DNA of 64,000 nt from Methylococcales bacterium (lineage in GTDB: Bacteria; Pseudomonadota; Gammaproteobacteria; Methylococcales; Methylomonadaceae). Made by a program: the position numbers and the translations under genes. This document shows, piece by piece, positions 46,295 to 54,741 of the stretch. Within the stretch, counting starts at the first letter, position 1; the number at the start of each line of letters is the position of its first letter. The notes beneath the pieces are model-generated. The model had not been told where the DNA came from and searched no databases. It saw only the letters and a program-made list of their open reading frames with translations. The stretch covers positions 1 to 64,000 of the forward strand of contig JAPLRZ010000043.1 in NCBI GenBank assembly GCA_026398895.1, in the 5' to 3' direction.

Positions 46295-46756
46295 TCATTG
46301 TGGCGGTTTTGCCAACGCATCCCGATAACGTTTTTCATCCACACCGCGAATCACATCACCGTTAATAATCACTAACGGCATTCCAACAAAATTAGGGTCT
46401 ATTTTCTTTTTACGCGCTGCCGCCTCAGGGTCGAGATCAATATCGTAAGCATTCACTACAACGTGATTTTCTCGAAAAAAAACAATCGCTTTATTGCTAT
46501 ACGGATCCCAACTAGCATAGTAAATATCCACTTTGGGAGCTGTACTTTTAGGCGGTGCTTTTACCTCTTCCTTAACAGGTTTCTTAACGGGCTTTCTATC
46601 AGAGAAGCCCGATTTTGAAAAACTAACTTTTCCTTCGGAATCCACTGTTTTATGAACTTTTGTCTCTGGAACAAATTCTGATCCTGCGGTAACAGCCTGA
46701 GTCAAAAGTGGAAAAATTGCCATTAACAAGAAAATAAATAGTTGATTAATACGCAT
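46295..46756 (-). CDS. exported glutaredoxin-like protein lacking the CxxC cysteines
   Basis: A 153-residue protein with signal MRINQLFIFLLMAIFPLLTQ, a DUF4124-like stretch (VHKTVDSEGKVSFSKSG, about 34-50), a Lys/Pro linker and a glutaredoxin-fold domain (about 75-150; VDIYYASWDPYSNKAIVFF, DIDLDPEAAARKKKID, GMPLVIINGDVIRG). In active relatives the motif is WCPYC; here it is W-D84-P-Y-S87, and the mature protein has no cysteine. It cannot act as a dithiol reductase. It may be a binding or structural protein. Confidence 0.82.
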   Translation of the reverse strand: MRINQLFIFLLMAIFPLLTQAVTAGSEFVPETKVHKTVDSEGKVSFSKSGFSDRKPVKKPVKEEVKAPPKSTAPKVDIYYASWDPYSNKAIVFFRENHVVVNAYDIDLDPEAAARKKKIDPNFVGMPLVIINGDVIRGVDEKRYRDALAKPPQ

Positions 46757-46879
46757 GATGCTTATCCACAGAATAAAATATAACGAGCTTGCAAGTGTAA
46801 CATATTTTACCCATCAATTTGATTTCACATCCCATCTTACCACTCTGTTTTGGCTACAAAAGTGAGCAGTATATGGGTA

Positions 46880-46911
46880 TGACTACCAGTCCTTTAAAGG
46901 ACTGGTAGTCA
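46880..46911. terminator. 32-bp perfect palindrome, second copy
   Basis: Same structure as at 14529-14560 (centre CCTTTAAAGG, arms beginning TGACTACCAGT), with one compensating base-pair change. It lies just after the helicase stop codon (46914, leftward gene), the position of a terminator. Confidence 0.62.
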
Positions 46912-46913
46912 TT

Positions 46914-48191
46914 CTATCGTGATCTCGTTCTACCCGTTTTTCCAGTCGAACGTTTATCACTGGCTTTCGCTGGTTTTTTAGTATGCCGCAAATCTTTTTT
47001 GCCTGTGTCTTTATGTGGCGCGTTCTTTTTCGGCGCATCAATCACTTTCAAAGACACAGGCTCATAACCCGTATCAGCAATACGCGGAATTTGCCGTTTC
47101 AATAATTTTTCAATTTCCACCAATAAATACGCATCTTCTGGGCAGACTAAAGAAACCGCCGCGCCTGATAAACCTGCACGACCTGTACGCCCGATGCGAT
47201 GCACATAATCTTCTGCTACTTGCGGCAAATCAAAATTAATAACGTGCGGTAAATTATCTATATCTAAACCGCGTGAGGCGACATCGGTGGCAACTAATAC
47301 CTGTACTTTGCCCGTTTTGAAATACTCCAAGGCTTTGTTACGCGCCCCTTGGGTTTTATCACCGTGTAAGGCGACGGTGCGAATGCCGTCTTCTATCAAT
47401 TGTTTTTCTAAACGGTCTGCGCCGTGTTTAGTGCGCACGAACACCAGCACCTGTTGCCAATTATTACTGCCAATTAAATAAGAAATTAACTCGCGTTTAT
47501 ATTCTTTGCCTATGCCATAGACTATTTCTGATACGTTATCAGCGGTGGCGTTTTGTTTAGCAACGGCAACTTCCACAGGGTTATTTAGCAATTGCGCGGC
47601 GAGGGCTTTAACGCCATTCGGCACGGTCGCGGAAAATAACAGCGTTTGCCGTTGTTTAGGTAACAAACCCATCAATTGTTTAATATCAGGTAAAAAGCCC
47701 ATGTCTAGCATTCGGTCGGCTTCGTCTAATACCAAAAATTCCACGTTGGATAGATTAACAGCGCGTTGTTTAACGTGATCGAGTAAGCGTCCTGTGGTGG
47801 CAATGATGATGTCACAACCACGGCGTAGTTGGCGGGTTTGCATTCCGATACTGGCACCGCCGACCACTAATTCAGCGTGTAGTGGTGAATTCGCGCCGTA
47901 AGTCTGTACGCTTTCATAGACTTGCGCGGCAAGTTCGCGGGTGGGTACTAAAATCAACGCTCGCACACGGCGTGGCGTTTGTTGTGGGTTAAAAGTTTCC
48001 GTGAGTTTTTGTAATAACGGCAGGGTGAAACTGGCGGTTTTACCTGTGCCTGTTTGCGCCCCTGCCAGTACGTCTTTGCCCGCTAAAATTAACGGTATCG
48101 CTTGCTCTTGCACAGGCGTGGGCGTGGTGTAGCCTTGTTCGGCTATGGTTTTTAGTAGGGTTTCGGATAAGCCGAGTTTGTTGAAGGTCAT
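46914..48191 (-). CDS. rhlE: DEAD-box RNA helicase, second RhlE-like paralogue
   Basis: The start at 48191 (MTFNKLGLSETLL) gives 425 residues; the in-frame extension would run through a REP palindrome. Helicase motifs are complete: [39 protein letters not shown] and HRIGRTGR. The tail is Lys/Arg-rich (KKNAPHKDTGKKDLRHTKKP), longer and more basic than in the paralogue at 31326-32579, which may direct it to other RNAs. Probably acts in rRNA maturation or mRNA decay. Confidence 0.92.
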   Translation of the reverse strand: MTFNKLGLSETLLKTIAEQGYTTPTPVQEQAIPLILAGKDVLAGAQTGTGKTASFTLPLLQKLTETFNPQQTPRRVRALILVPTRELAAQVYESVQTYGANSPLHAELVVGGASIGMQTRQLRRGCDIIIATTGRLLDHVKQRAVNLSNVEFLVLDEADRMLDMGFLPDIKQLMGLLPKQRQTLLFSATVPNGVKALAAQLLNNPVEVAVAKQNATADNVSEIVYGIGKEYKRELISYLIGSNNWQQVLVFVRTKHGADRLEKQLIEDGIRTVALHGDKTQGARNKALEYFKTGKVQVLVATDVASRGLDIDNLPHVINFDLPQVAEDYVHRIGRTGRAGLSGAAVSLVCPEDAYLLVEIEKLLKRQIPRIADTGYEPVSLKVIDAPKKNAPHKDTGKKDLRHTKKPAKASDKRSTGKTGRTRSR

Positions 48192-48228
48192 AAGTGATTT
48201 CGTATAGGTGGTTGAGTGTGTGTAGTAT

Positions 48229-48275
48229 GGCGCGGCGCGCCGAGACTGCATTCCCACGCGGCGCGTGGGAACGAG
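48229..48275. repeat. REP palindrome, copy 1 of 3
   Basis: GCGCGGCGCGCC, then AGACTGCATTCCCACG and the palindrome TTCCCACGCGGCGCGTGGGAA, ending CGAG. The same unit occurs inverted at 49056-49102 and direct at 49675-49720. Copies 1 and 2 bracket the HNH gene. Confidence 0.85.
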
Positions 48276-48283
48276 GAAAAAAG

Positions 48284-49027
48284 TTAATACACTGCTTTGA
48301 TTATCTCCATAGCCGATTCATAGGCTTCTCTATCATCGTCAAATGATTGACCGATAAAATAAAACAGCGCAACCTTTTTATTCGGCAATTCGATAAAAAT
48401 AAATTCATTTACTTTATGAAAAAAATGAAAACTTTCATTGGAAGTTTCAAAAATTATCAACGAGTTTACTTTATCTGACTTTGATTTAACTCCAAGTTTT
48501 TTTAAAGCCTGTCTAAAATTTGAGAATATCTTACTGGGGGAAGTATCCATTTTTTGCATAATTCCAATGGGAATATCTGCCAAGTATGGAACGTATTCAC
48601 CATTTTGTGGTTTTCTAAACTTTCGTCTAAGATTCAGTGCTTGGAATTTATAATCAATTAATTCAAGCCAAAGAACTATTTTTTCCTTTTCATTATTTGA
48701 AAAATAATTAATTGCTAAGTTTTTTTGGGTAAATATTGTTTCCAGATAGCACTCTAAAACTCCTAAAACATAAGAGTTGCAATGAGCGCACGCTGGTAAA
48801 GTTGTCTTACTGTAACTTTGACTAATATCGTTTATGTTGGTAACAAAATTTTTCTTCTGATTATTGTCAAATACCCACTTGGGAATTACATGCTCTTTAG
48901 TCAAATTTTTGCTTGTACCACAAATAATACATATCGAAGCATTATGATTTTCGATTAGTTGTTCTGCTACATATTTGCTATTTTTTCGAACTATCTTTCT
49001 TAACAAAACCAATCTCTGCTCAATCAT
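48284..49027 (-). CDS. HNH-endonuclease-like protein
   Basis: A 247-residue protein with an HNH-type zinc and metal site near the N terminus: CIICGTSKNLTKEHVIPKW, in which CxxC is followed by the EH pair of an HNH motif, and a second CxxC (CAHCNS) about 40 residues later. The C-terminal two thirds match nothing I know. AAAGGAAAG precedes the ATG. The gene is clearly more AT-rich than its neighbours and is bracketed by inverted REP copies, which suggests acquisition. HNH proteins of this form occur in defence islands, but no partner gene is present. Confidence 0.75.
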   Translation of the reverse strand: MIEQRLVLLRKIVRKNSKYVAEQLIENHNASICIICGTSKNLTKEHVIPKWVFDNNQKKNFVTNINDISQSYSKTTLPACAHCNSYVLGVLECYLETIFTQKNLAINYFSNNEKEKIVLWLELIDYKFQALNLRRKFRKPQNGEYVPYLADIPIGIMQKMDTSPSKIFSNFRQALKKLGVKSKSDKVNSLIIFETSNESFHFFHKVNEFIFIELPNKKVALFYFIGQSFDDDREAYESAMEIIKAVY

Positions 49028-49055
49028 AACTTTCCTTTGAGTATTTCATCGTTTT

Positions 49056-49102
49056 CTCGTTCCCACGCGCCGCGTGGGAATGCAGTCTAGGCGCGCCGCG
49101 CC
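49056..49102. repeat. REP palindrome, copy 2 of 3 (inverted)
   Basis: CTCGTTCCCACGCGCCGCGT, then GGGAATGCAGTCT and GGCGCGCCGCGCC. It lies 14 bases after the RAYT stop and forms an inverted pair both with copy 1 (around the HNH gene) and with copy 3 (around the RAYT gene). Confidence 0.85.
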
Positions 49103-49116
49103 ACACATCCATCATA

Positions 49117-49650
49117 CTACCAATCCATAAAAACAGGCATCAACCCCTCCAAGCCCGCGTAGTTCCTAGCACTAGAATACCGCCAATGCTCAGGCTTATC
49201 GACATACCCCCGTTTCACAGGATTAAAATGTATGTAGTCCAACTTCTGCCGCAACATTTCTGCATTTTGAATAAGCTGAGGGTGTGAGCCTTCTTCCCAG
49301 CATTGATATTCTCTATCCAATTTATGTGCCTTGCGAAAAAACGCCATTTGTTTCAACACCCGTTCAGCGTGGCATTCTTTCAAATAATCAATCAACTGTC
49401 TTGCGGTGTAGGATTTAAACAACGGTAATTCGGCGAGTAAGTCGTCTGCTTGTACGACTAAATGCAGGTGATTTTCTAGGATGACATAGCCGTAAACTTT
49501 CCAGCCGTTGTGTTGTTGTCGGTATTGTAACGCATTGAGGATAATGTCTACGGTTTGCGGGCGCGTGAATACGGGTATCCAGTTGATGATGGTGCAGGTA
49601 AGAAAGTGCGGGGCTTGAGTTTCGCGGATTGAATAGCGGCTGCGTCCCAT
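49117..49650 (-). CDS. REP-associated tyrosine transposase (RAYT)
   Basis: A 177-residue Y1-type HUH transposase of the IS200/IS605-related TnpA_REP family. The metal-binding HUH-like motif is ENHLHLVVQ (H61, H63). The later segment LDYIHFNPVKRGYV and the end YSSARNYAG are typical of RAYTs; the catalytic Tyr should lie in the helix near residue 114-147 but cannot be fixed by eye. Such proteins bind and cut REP hairpins and are thought to spread REPINs. Inverted REP copies directly flank this gene, the normal REPtron arrangement. Confidence 0.92.
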   Translation of the reverse strand: MGRSRYSIRETQAPHFLTCTIINWIPVFTRPQTVDIILNALQYRQQHNGWKVYGYVILENHLHLVVQADDLLAELPLFKSYTARQLIDYLKECHAERVLKQMAFFRKAHKLDREYQCWEEGSHPQLIQNAEMLRQKLDYIHFNPVKRGYVDKPEHWRYSSARNYAGLEGLMPVFMDW

Positions 49651-49674
49651 GTGGTTGTTCCTTGGTGATGGACA

Positions 49675-49720
49675 GCGCGGCGCGCTGAGACTGCATTCCC
49701 ACGCGGCGCGTGGGAACGAG
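49675..49720. repeat. REP palindrome, copy 3 of 3
   Basis: GCGCGGCGCGCT, GAGACTGCATTCCCACG and the GCGGCGCGTGGGAACGAG end, nearly identical to copy 1. It lies 24 bases upstream of the RAYT start. Confidence 0.85.
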
Positions 49721-49734
49721 ATAAATTATAAACA

Positions 49735-49974
49735 TTAGGCAATACTGAGCATTCTATTTGCGTAATCTTTACCTGCGGTTGTGGGCGGTAAAGCGTGGTG
49801 TTCTTGTTTATACAGTTCAATGGTTTCTTCGACTATTGCACATAATTCAGCAAAAACCTGTTTTTCATCACTGCCATGACAGCCACCATAAAAAAGACCG
49901 GGGCAACTACCGACAAAACATTGGTCTTCTTCTGACCACTCTACAATTTTCACATAATGGATGGCTTCGTTCAT
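49735..49974 (-). CDS. hicB: HicB-family antitoxin (intact pair)
   Basis: A 79-residue HicB-type protein: YVKIVEWSEEDQCFVGSCPG, then GCHGSDEKQVFAELCAIVEE, the partial RNase-H-like fold. It has no separate DNA-binding domain. The start overlaps the hicA stop by four bases (ATGA), so toxin and antitoxin are translationally coupled with the toxin first, as in E. coli hicAB. It is only distantly similar to the hicB at 24182. Confidence 0.87.
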   Translation of the reverse strand: MNEAIHYVKIVEWSEEDQCFVGSCPGLFYGGCHGSDEKQVFAELCAIVEETIELYKQEHHALPPTTAGKDYANRMLSIA

Positions 49975-50168
49975 TTTTTTGAATCCTCTATCGCTGCTTT
50001 AACTGCATTCTCTTGATAACGTTGTGCATCATCGCCAGTTTGCCCTGAAATAACAATCAATTTTGCCACATTCGGATGGACAAAATTTCTGTGACTGCCT
50101 TTGCCGCCTCGATTGATGAAACCAGCTTGTTCAAGTTCTTTGATTAACTCTCTGATTTTCTTTGGCAT
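49971..50168 (-). CDS. hicA: HicA-family mRNA interferase toxin
   Basis: A 65-residue toxin with the double-stranded-RNA-binding-like fold: IRELIKELEQAGFINRGGKG, SHRNFVHP with the catalytic His (H26), then VISGQTGDDAQRYQENAVK. HicA cleaves mRNA and stops growth until HicB binds it. The frame is intact, unlike the pair at 24 kb. A short palindrome lies upstream, within its promoter region. Confidence 0.88.
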   Translation of the reverse strand: MPKKIRELIKELEQAGFINRGGKGSHRNFVHPNVAKLIVISGQTGDDAQRYQENAVKAAIEDSKK

Positions 50169-50196
50169 TAATGACTTCGGAATAGTTAGCGGTATT

Positions 50197-50230
50197 TCAT
50201 CGTTCCCACGCTGGAGCGGTGGGAACTATA
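50197..50230. repeat. short palindrome TTCCCACGCT/AGCGGTGGGAA
   Basis: TCATCGTTCCCACGCTGGAG followed by CGGTGGGAACTATA. A related copy (TCATCGTTCCCACACTCTGG...CTATA) is at 51173-51205. The GTTCCCACG core is shared with the larger REP units. Confidence 0.7.
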
Positions 50231-50244
50231 AAATGCCCACAAGA

Positions 50245-50646
50245 TTAAATAAAAACGCTAGGCGATACATCAAAACGTTGTGCCAGTGCTTGAATCTGGC
50301 GGGTATTAAGCCGACGTTTACCGTTAAGAATTTCTGAAACGACACCTTGGCTACCGATTTCAGGTAAATCGCTTTGTTTCAATTGATGTTCTTGCATGAG
50401 TAACGCTAACACTTCTTGTGGTGATGCCTCAGGCATTGCATAGTGTTGTTTTTCATACTCGGCTATTTGTATGCCGACAAAATGTAACAAAGAAGCTAAC
50501 GGGTGTTGTTCATCTTCGCCGACGGTATCAATCAGTTGATGCAATAAATCGAGTCGGTCTTGGTATTGTTCTTCATCATTAGGTATCGCAATCAAGGGGG
50601 CGATGTCTTGCCAGTGGCTGCTTAATGTAACAAGTGTGCTGTTCAT
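50245..50646 (-). CDS. higA: HigA-like antitoxin (XRE domain)
   Basis: The start at 50646 has GAGGATAAGGTA before the ATG and gives 133 codons or so; an upstream in-frame ATG overlapping the toxin gene is less likely. The N-terminal half is a helical region (HWQDIAPLIAIPNDEEQY) and the C-terminal half an XRE helix-turn-helix (LKQSDLPEIGSQGVVSEILN, GKRRLNTRQIQALAQRF). This order matches the COG5499-type HigA antitoxins. It neutralises the HigB toxin encoded just upstream and should repress the operon. Confidence 0.88.
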   Translation of the reverse strand: MNSTLVTLSSHWQDIAPLIAIPNDEEQYQDRLDLLHQLIDTVGEDEQHPLASLLHFVGIQIAEYEKQHYAMPEASPQEVLALLMQEHQLKQSDLPEIGSQGVVSEILNGKRRLNTRQIQALAQRFDVSPSVFI

Positions 50647-50675
50647 TACCTTATCCTCTATAACGATGGTGTTTA

Positions 50676-50975
50676 CTATTTCCATCGTCCTTTGTCATAG
50701 TCGGCGTGCGTTAGAACGTCACGGATATACACGGTTTTGGTGTTGTAGTGTATAGCCGTAATTAAACGCACATTGTTACCGTGAATATTAAATACACTTA
50801 AACTTTTATCTTGTTCGTTTTTAACGACATCGGCACTGGGAAACACAGCTTTTAAATCGTTAAAGTTGAAAAAATCGGTTTGCTTTACAATTTTGTACCA
50901 AGCAGTGAGTGATGCTTCGCTGGTAGGGTGTTTTGTGAAGAAGTCGCGTAGCATTGGGTAGGCGATAATGTGCAT
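50676..50975 (-). CDS. higB: HigB-type mRNA interferase toxin
   Basis: This 99-residue protein has the HigB_toxin (RelE-like) fold: LRDFFTKHPTSEASLTAWYK, VVKNEQDKSLSVFNIHGNNV, RLITAIHYNTKTVYIRDVLT, HADYDKGRWK. The end HADYDKGRW is the family's signature, with the active-site His and Lys. Toxin-first order with the antitoxin 30 bases later is usual for higBA. Such toxins cut mRNA on the ribosome. Confidence 0.9.
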   Translation of the reverse strand: MHIIAYPMLRDFFTKHPTSEASLTAWYKIVKQTDFFNFNDLKAVFPSADVVKNEQDKSLSVFNIHGNNVRLITAIHYNTKTVYIRDVLTHADYDKGRWK

Positions 50976-51139
50976 ATTTTTTCCTTATGAAAAACAAAAA
51001 ATGTTGCGCATCAGTGGCATACCAAAATAAAAATTTTCATTGCTATTTCACCTTCCCAATACGGGTTGTTCAAAATAATTTCCAATGAACAATGTGCTTA
51101 TAATATCTCAATATGAGATTTTTACAAGCACAATATTCA

Positions 51140-51205
51140 CTCAACTGTCTTGCCATGTGGGATTTAAACAGTTCATCGTTCCCACACTCTGGCGTGGAAA
51201 CTATA
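51140..51205. repeat. RAYT gene remnant joined to a short palindrome
   Basis: TCAACTGTCTTGCCATGTGG GATTTAAACA (from 51141) matches 27 of 30 bases of the RAYT coding sequence at 49393-49422. The palindrome of 50197-50230 follows directly (51173-51205). This looks like the scar of an earlier RAYT/REP insertion in the 276-base gap between higB and pnp. Confidence 0.65.
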
Positions 51206-51230
51206 AAAAAAAGAGCCTTGCGGCTCTTTT
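51205..51230 (-). terminator. terminator after pnp
   Basis: On the minus strand AAGAGCC-GCAA-GGCTCTT is followed by TTTTTTATAG. It begins about 22 bases after the pnp stop codon and ends the rpsO-pnp transcript. Confidence 0.9.
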
Positions 51231-51251
51231 TCGTTGCGGAGCTAAAAGAAC

Positions 51252-53324
51252 TTAGTCTTCTTTTTCAGCTTCTTTAATACTAAGACGAACGCGACCTTGA
51301 CGGTCAATTTCTAATACTTTCACTTTAACCACATCACCTTCATTCAAACGGTCGCTGACTTTATCAACGTGTTCGTCGGAAATTTGTGAGATGTGAACTA
51401 AGCCGTCTTTACCTGGTAAGATGGTGACGAACGCGCCGAAGTCCATTAATCGAACCACTTTGCCTTCGTAAATTTTACCCACTTCAACTTCAGCAGTGAT
51501 TTCTTCGATTAAGCGACGGGCTTCTTCACCTGCGGCTTTATCAACTGAGGCAACTTTAACGATACCGTCATCGGTTAAATCAACGCTTGCGCCCGTTTGT
51601 TCGGTAATGCTACGGATAGTTGCGCCGCCTTTGCCGATAACTTCACGGATTTTGCTAGGGTCAATTTTGAAAGTGATGATACGCGGTGCGAAATCAGACA
51701 TTTCATTGCGGGTTGCGGCGAGGGCTTTGTTCATTTCACCTAAAATATGCAGACGACCTACTTTAGCTTGCGCTAACGCAGTTTGCATGATTTCTGCGGT
51801 GATGCCTTCAATTTTAATGTCCATTTGTAAGGCAGTAATGCCATCAATTGAACCTGCCACTTTGAAATCCATGTCGCCTAGGTGATCTTCATCACCCATG
51901 ATGTCAGACAATACTTTGAAGCTATCGCCTTCTTTAATCAAGCCCATTGCAATACCAGCAACTGGAGTAGTGATGGGTACGCCCGCATCCATTAATGCTA
52001 AGCTACTGCCGCACACCGAAGCCATAGAGCTAGAGCCGTTCGATTCAGTAATTTCTGACACCACGCGGATGGTGTAAGGGAATTCATCCATGTTTGGCAA
52101 CACGGCAAGAATGCCGCGTTTTGCTAAACGACCATGACCGATTTCACGGCGTTTGGGTGAACCGACAAAACCTGTTTCGCCCACGCTGTACGGAGGGAAG
52201 TTGTAATGCAGCATGAAGGGTTCTTTGTATTCGCCCGCCAGTGCATCAATAATTTGTGCGTCGCGTTGTGTGCCTAAAGTGGCAACGACTAGGGCTTGCG
52301 TTTCGCCGCGTGTGAATAACGCTGAACCGTGAGTTCTGGGCAATACACCTGTGCGAATCGTGATAGGTCTAACTGAATCTAAAGCGCGTCCGTCGATACG
52401 TCTGCCTTCCAACACTGCATGACGCACGATGCGGTATTCTAGGTGTTCAATAATGCCGCGTATGTCTTTTTCAGCATAATTAACTGATAATTTTTCGACG
52501 ACTGCGTTACGAATACCTTTGAGGTGTTCTTGACGGACTAATTTTTCTGCAATGGTGTAAGCAGCGGTAATGTCGGCTTCAACCGCTTCTGTGACTAATT
52601 GTTTTAATTCAACATTAGTTTCAGGAGCAACCCATTCAACTACGCCACAACCTGCGGCAGCTGCAAATTCATTAATGGCGTTAATCGCCGTTTGCATTTG
52701 TTCGTGACCGAACAATACCGCGCCTAACATGATTTCTTCAGATAAGCCTTTGGCTTCTGATTCCACCATCAATACCGCGTGTGCTGTACCTGCAACTACT
52801 AGAGTCAATTCTGATTCTTTTAGAGCAGCAGGTGATGGATTTAATAAATATTCACCATCCTTATAACCGACACACGCTGCGCCGATTGGGCCATTGAATG
52901 GTAAACCAGAGACGGATAATGCCGCTGACGCGCCTAATAATGCGGCAATTTCTGGATCAACATTTGGATTGAGTGACACTACCGTGGCAATAATCTGCAC
53001 TTCGTGAGTGTAACCTTCTGGAAATAAAGGACGTATCGGGCGATCAATTAAGCGTGAAGCCAGGGTTTCTTGTTCACTAGGTCGTCCTTCGCGTTTGAAA
53101 AAGCCACCTGGAATTTTACCTGCGGCATAGGCTTTTTCTTGGTAATTGACGGTTAAGGGGAAAAAATCACCACCAGCGGGTTCTTTTTTACCAACAACAG
53201 TAACGAGTAGTGATGTACCGTCTACATCGATCATAACTGCGCCGTCTGCTTGACGTGCAATTTCACCCGTTTCTAACGTAATTTTGTGGTCGCCGTACTG
53301 AAATTCTTGCCTAATAGGGTTCAC
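51252..53324 (-). CDS. pnp: polyribonucleotide nucleotidyltransferase (PNPase)
   Basis: A 690-residue trimeric exoribonuclease that degrades RNA 3'-5' by phosphorolysis and is a partner of RNase E in the degradosome. The two RNase PH domains (about 1-220 and 300-540), the helical linker, a KH domain ([20 protein letters not shown], about 553-615) and an S1 domain ([20 protein letters not shown], to the end) are complete. It is the last gene of the operon, 91 bases after rpsO with a hairpin between, the arrangement in which PNPase controls its own mRNA. Confidence 0.97.
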   Translation of the reverse strand: MNPIRQEFQYGDHKITLETGEIARQADGAVMIDVDGTSLLVTVVGKKEPAGGDFFPLTVNYQEKAYAAGKIPGGFFKREGRPSEQETLASRLIDRPIRPLFPEGYTHEVQIIATVVSLNPNVDPEIAALLGASAALSVSGLPFNGPIGAACVGYKDGEYLLNPSPAALKESELTLVVAGTAHAVLMVESEAKGLSEEIMLGAVLFGHEQMQTAINAINEFAAAAGCGVVEWVAPETNVELKQLVTEAVEADITAAYTIAEKLVRQEHLKGIRNAVVEKLSVNYAEKDIRGIIEHLEYRIVRHAVLEGRRIDGRALDSVRPITIRTGVLPRTHGSALFTRGETQALVVATLGTQRDAQIIDALAGEYKEPFMLHYNFPPYSVGETGFVGSPKRREIGHGRLAKRGILAVLPNMDEFPYTIRVVSEITESNGSSSMASVCGSSLALMDAGVPITTPVAGIAMGLIKEGDSFKVLSDIMGDEDHLGDMDFKVAGSIDGITALQMDIKIEGITAEIMQTALAQAKVGRLHILGEMNKALAATRNEMSDFAPRIITFKIDPSKIREVIGKGGATIRSITEQTGASVDLTDDGIVKVASVDKAAGEEARRLIEEITAEVEVGKIYEGKVVRLMDFGAFVTILPGKDGLVHISQISDEHVDKVSDRLNEGDVVKVKVLEIDRQGRVRLSIKEAEKED

Positions 53325-53375
53325 TATTGGGATTCCTTTATGTGGATATTGAGTGGAGTTTTGATGTGTTAAAGC

Positions 53376-53404
53376 AGAAACGGCACATGAGCTGTGCCGT
53401 TTCT
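53376..53404 (-). terminator. rpsO-pnp intergenic hairpin
   Basis: AGAAACGGCACA and TGTGCCGTTTCT form a 12-bp perfect stem with a five-base loop. It corresponds in place to the E. coli rpsO terminator and RNase III processing region. No T-run follows on the minus strand, so partial termination or processing is more likely than full termination. Confidence 0.7.
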
Positions 53405-53415
53405 ATTGAAGGGTG

Positions 53416-53685
53416 TTACTTACGCAGACCGAGGCGTTCAATCAGTGAACGATAACGAGCAAGGTCTTTGCCTTTGAGGTAATCCAATAATTTGCGACGT
53501 TGGTTAACCATACGCAACAAACCACGACGTGAGTGATTGTCTTTTTTGTGTTCAGCAAAATGCGGCATCAAATGAAGAATGTGTGCTGTCAACAAAGCGA
53601 CTTGGACTTCAGGTGAACCTGTGTCAGTGTCTGATTGACGATACGCTTCAACGACGGCTTTTTTTTGTTCTGCGGTAAATGGCAT
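53416..53685 (-). CDS. rpsO: 30S ribosomal protein S15
   Basis: An 89-residue primary rRNA-binding protein of the small subunit. The sequence [56 protein letters not shown] and [12 protein letters not shown] is typical over its whole length. It follows truB by about 86 bases. Confidence 0.98.
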   Translation of the reverse strand: MPFTAEQKKAVVEAYRQSDTDTGSPEVQVALLTAHILHLMPHFAEHKKDNHSRRGLLRMVNQRRKLLDYLKGKDLARYRSLIERLGLRK

Positions 53686-53771
53686 TGCTTATAATCCCTA
53701 AGATTAATTAAATGAAAACCGTCTAATGACGGCTTGAGGTAATACTCCACGATAGGGTGTAGAGTTTGGGT

Positions 53772-54674
53772 TCAATCCAGTAGATTGAATAACTTTTTCG
53801 GTGCTAGTTTACCATTTAAAGCCATTTCTCCCAAGCCAAGAAAGAGCTTTTGATGATAAAGTCGCACGCTACCTAATTGCTCGCTATCATAATGAATCGT
53901 TTGACCGTATTGAATCGCGGTGGCTTGTTCATTCGATAACTGCATAGCGGGTAAATGTTTTAATGGTACATCCACTGGGATTAAACACGCTTTTAACTCT
54001 TCCGCTGTCATGGCGAGTGTGTGTTCAATCGTGTGTGCATCGGCTAGTTGAAACTGCCCAGCTTGCAATCGCCGCAACACCGTTACCGTACCGCCACAAC
54101 CGAAATAATGCCCAATGTCTTCAGCCAAAGAACGAATATAAGTGCCTTTAGAACAAAATACTTCTAAACTAAGCTGGTCATTCATAAACGCTATTAGCTT
54201 TAACTCGTATAGTTTAATGTGGCGAGCTTTGCGATCAACCGTGATACCTTCTCTCGCTAACTCATACAGCTTTTTGCCGTTGTGTTTTAACGCAGAATAC
54301 ATCGGTGGCACTTGCTCACAGTCACCTGTGAAATGTTGCAAGCAAGTATGAATTTGTTCAAGATTGATTTCTGGCACAGGCTTAGTTTCCAATACCACAC
54401 CTTCCGCATCGCCCGTATCGGTCATAACGCCGAGTTGAATAGTCACCGCATAGCGTTTGTCATCATCCAACATCATGCCCGATACTTTAGTCGCTTCACC
54501 AAAACACAGCGGCAATAATCCCGTCGCCAATGGATCTAAACTGCCCGTATGCCCTGCTTTATTGGCATTAAATAAGCGGCGAACTTCTTGCAATGCTTTA
54601 TTAGAAGAGACACCTAAACGTTTATCCAACAATAAAATACCGTGGACATTAAGACCTGATTTGCGTTTGCTCAT
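53772..54674 (-). CDS. truB: tRNA pseudouridine(55) synthase
   Basis: A 300-residue enzyme that makes pseudouridine-55 in the T-loop of tRNAs. The catalytic Asp is D47 in GHTGSLDPLATGLLP. KVSGMMLDDDKRYAVTIQLG and CSKGTYIRSLAEDIG (RNA-binding) follow, and a small C-terminal domain completes the protein. In most gammaproteobacteria truB directly follows rbfA; here 2.16 kb of restriction-modification DNA lies between them, so truB probably needs a promoter of its own or read-through. Confidence 0.97.
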   Translation of the reverse strand: MSKRKSGLNVHGILLLDKRLGVSSNKALQEVRRLFNANKAGHTGSLDPLATGLLPLCFGEATKVSGMMLDDDKRYAVTIQLGVMTDTGDAEGVVLETKPVPEINLEQIHTCLQHFTGDCEQVPPMYSALKHNGKKLYELAREGITVDRKARHIKLYELKLIAFMNDQLSLEVFCSKGTYIRSLAEDIGHYFGCGGTVTVLRRLQAGQFQLADAHTIEHTLAMTAEELKACLIPVDVPLKHLPAMQLSNEQATAIQYGQTIHYDSEQLGSVRLYHQKLFLGLGEMALNGKLAPKKLFNLLD

Positions 54675-54741
54675 GGGATATAAATAGATACGCGATTTAT
54701 CACTCAGATGAAAGTAGTGAAATCATAATATTAATTAAAAT

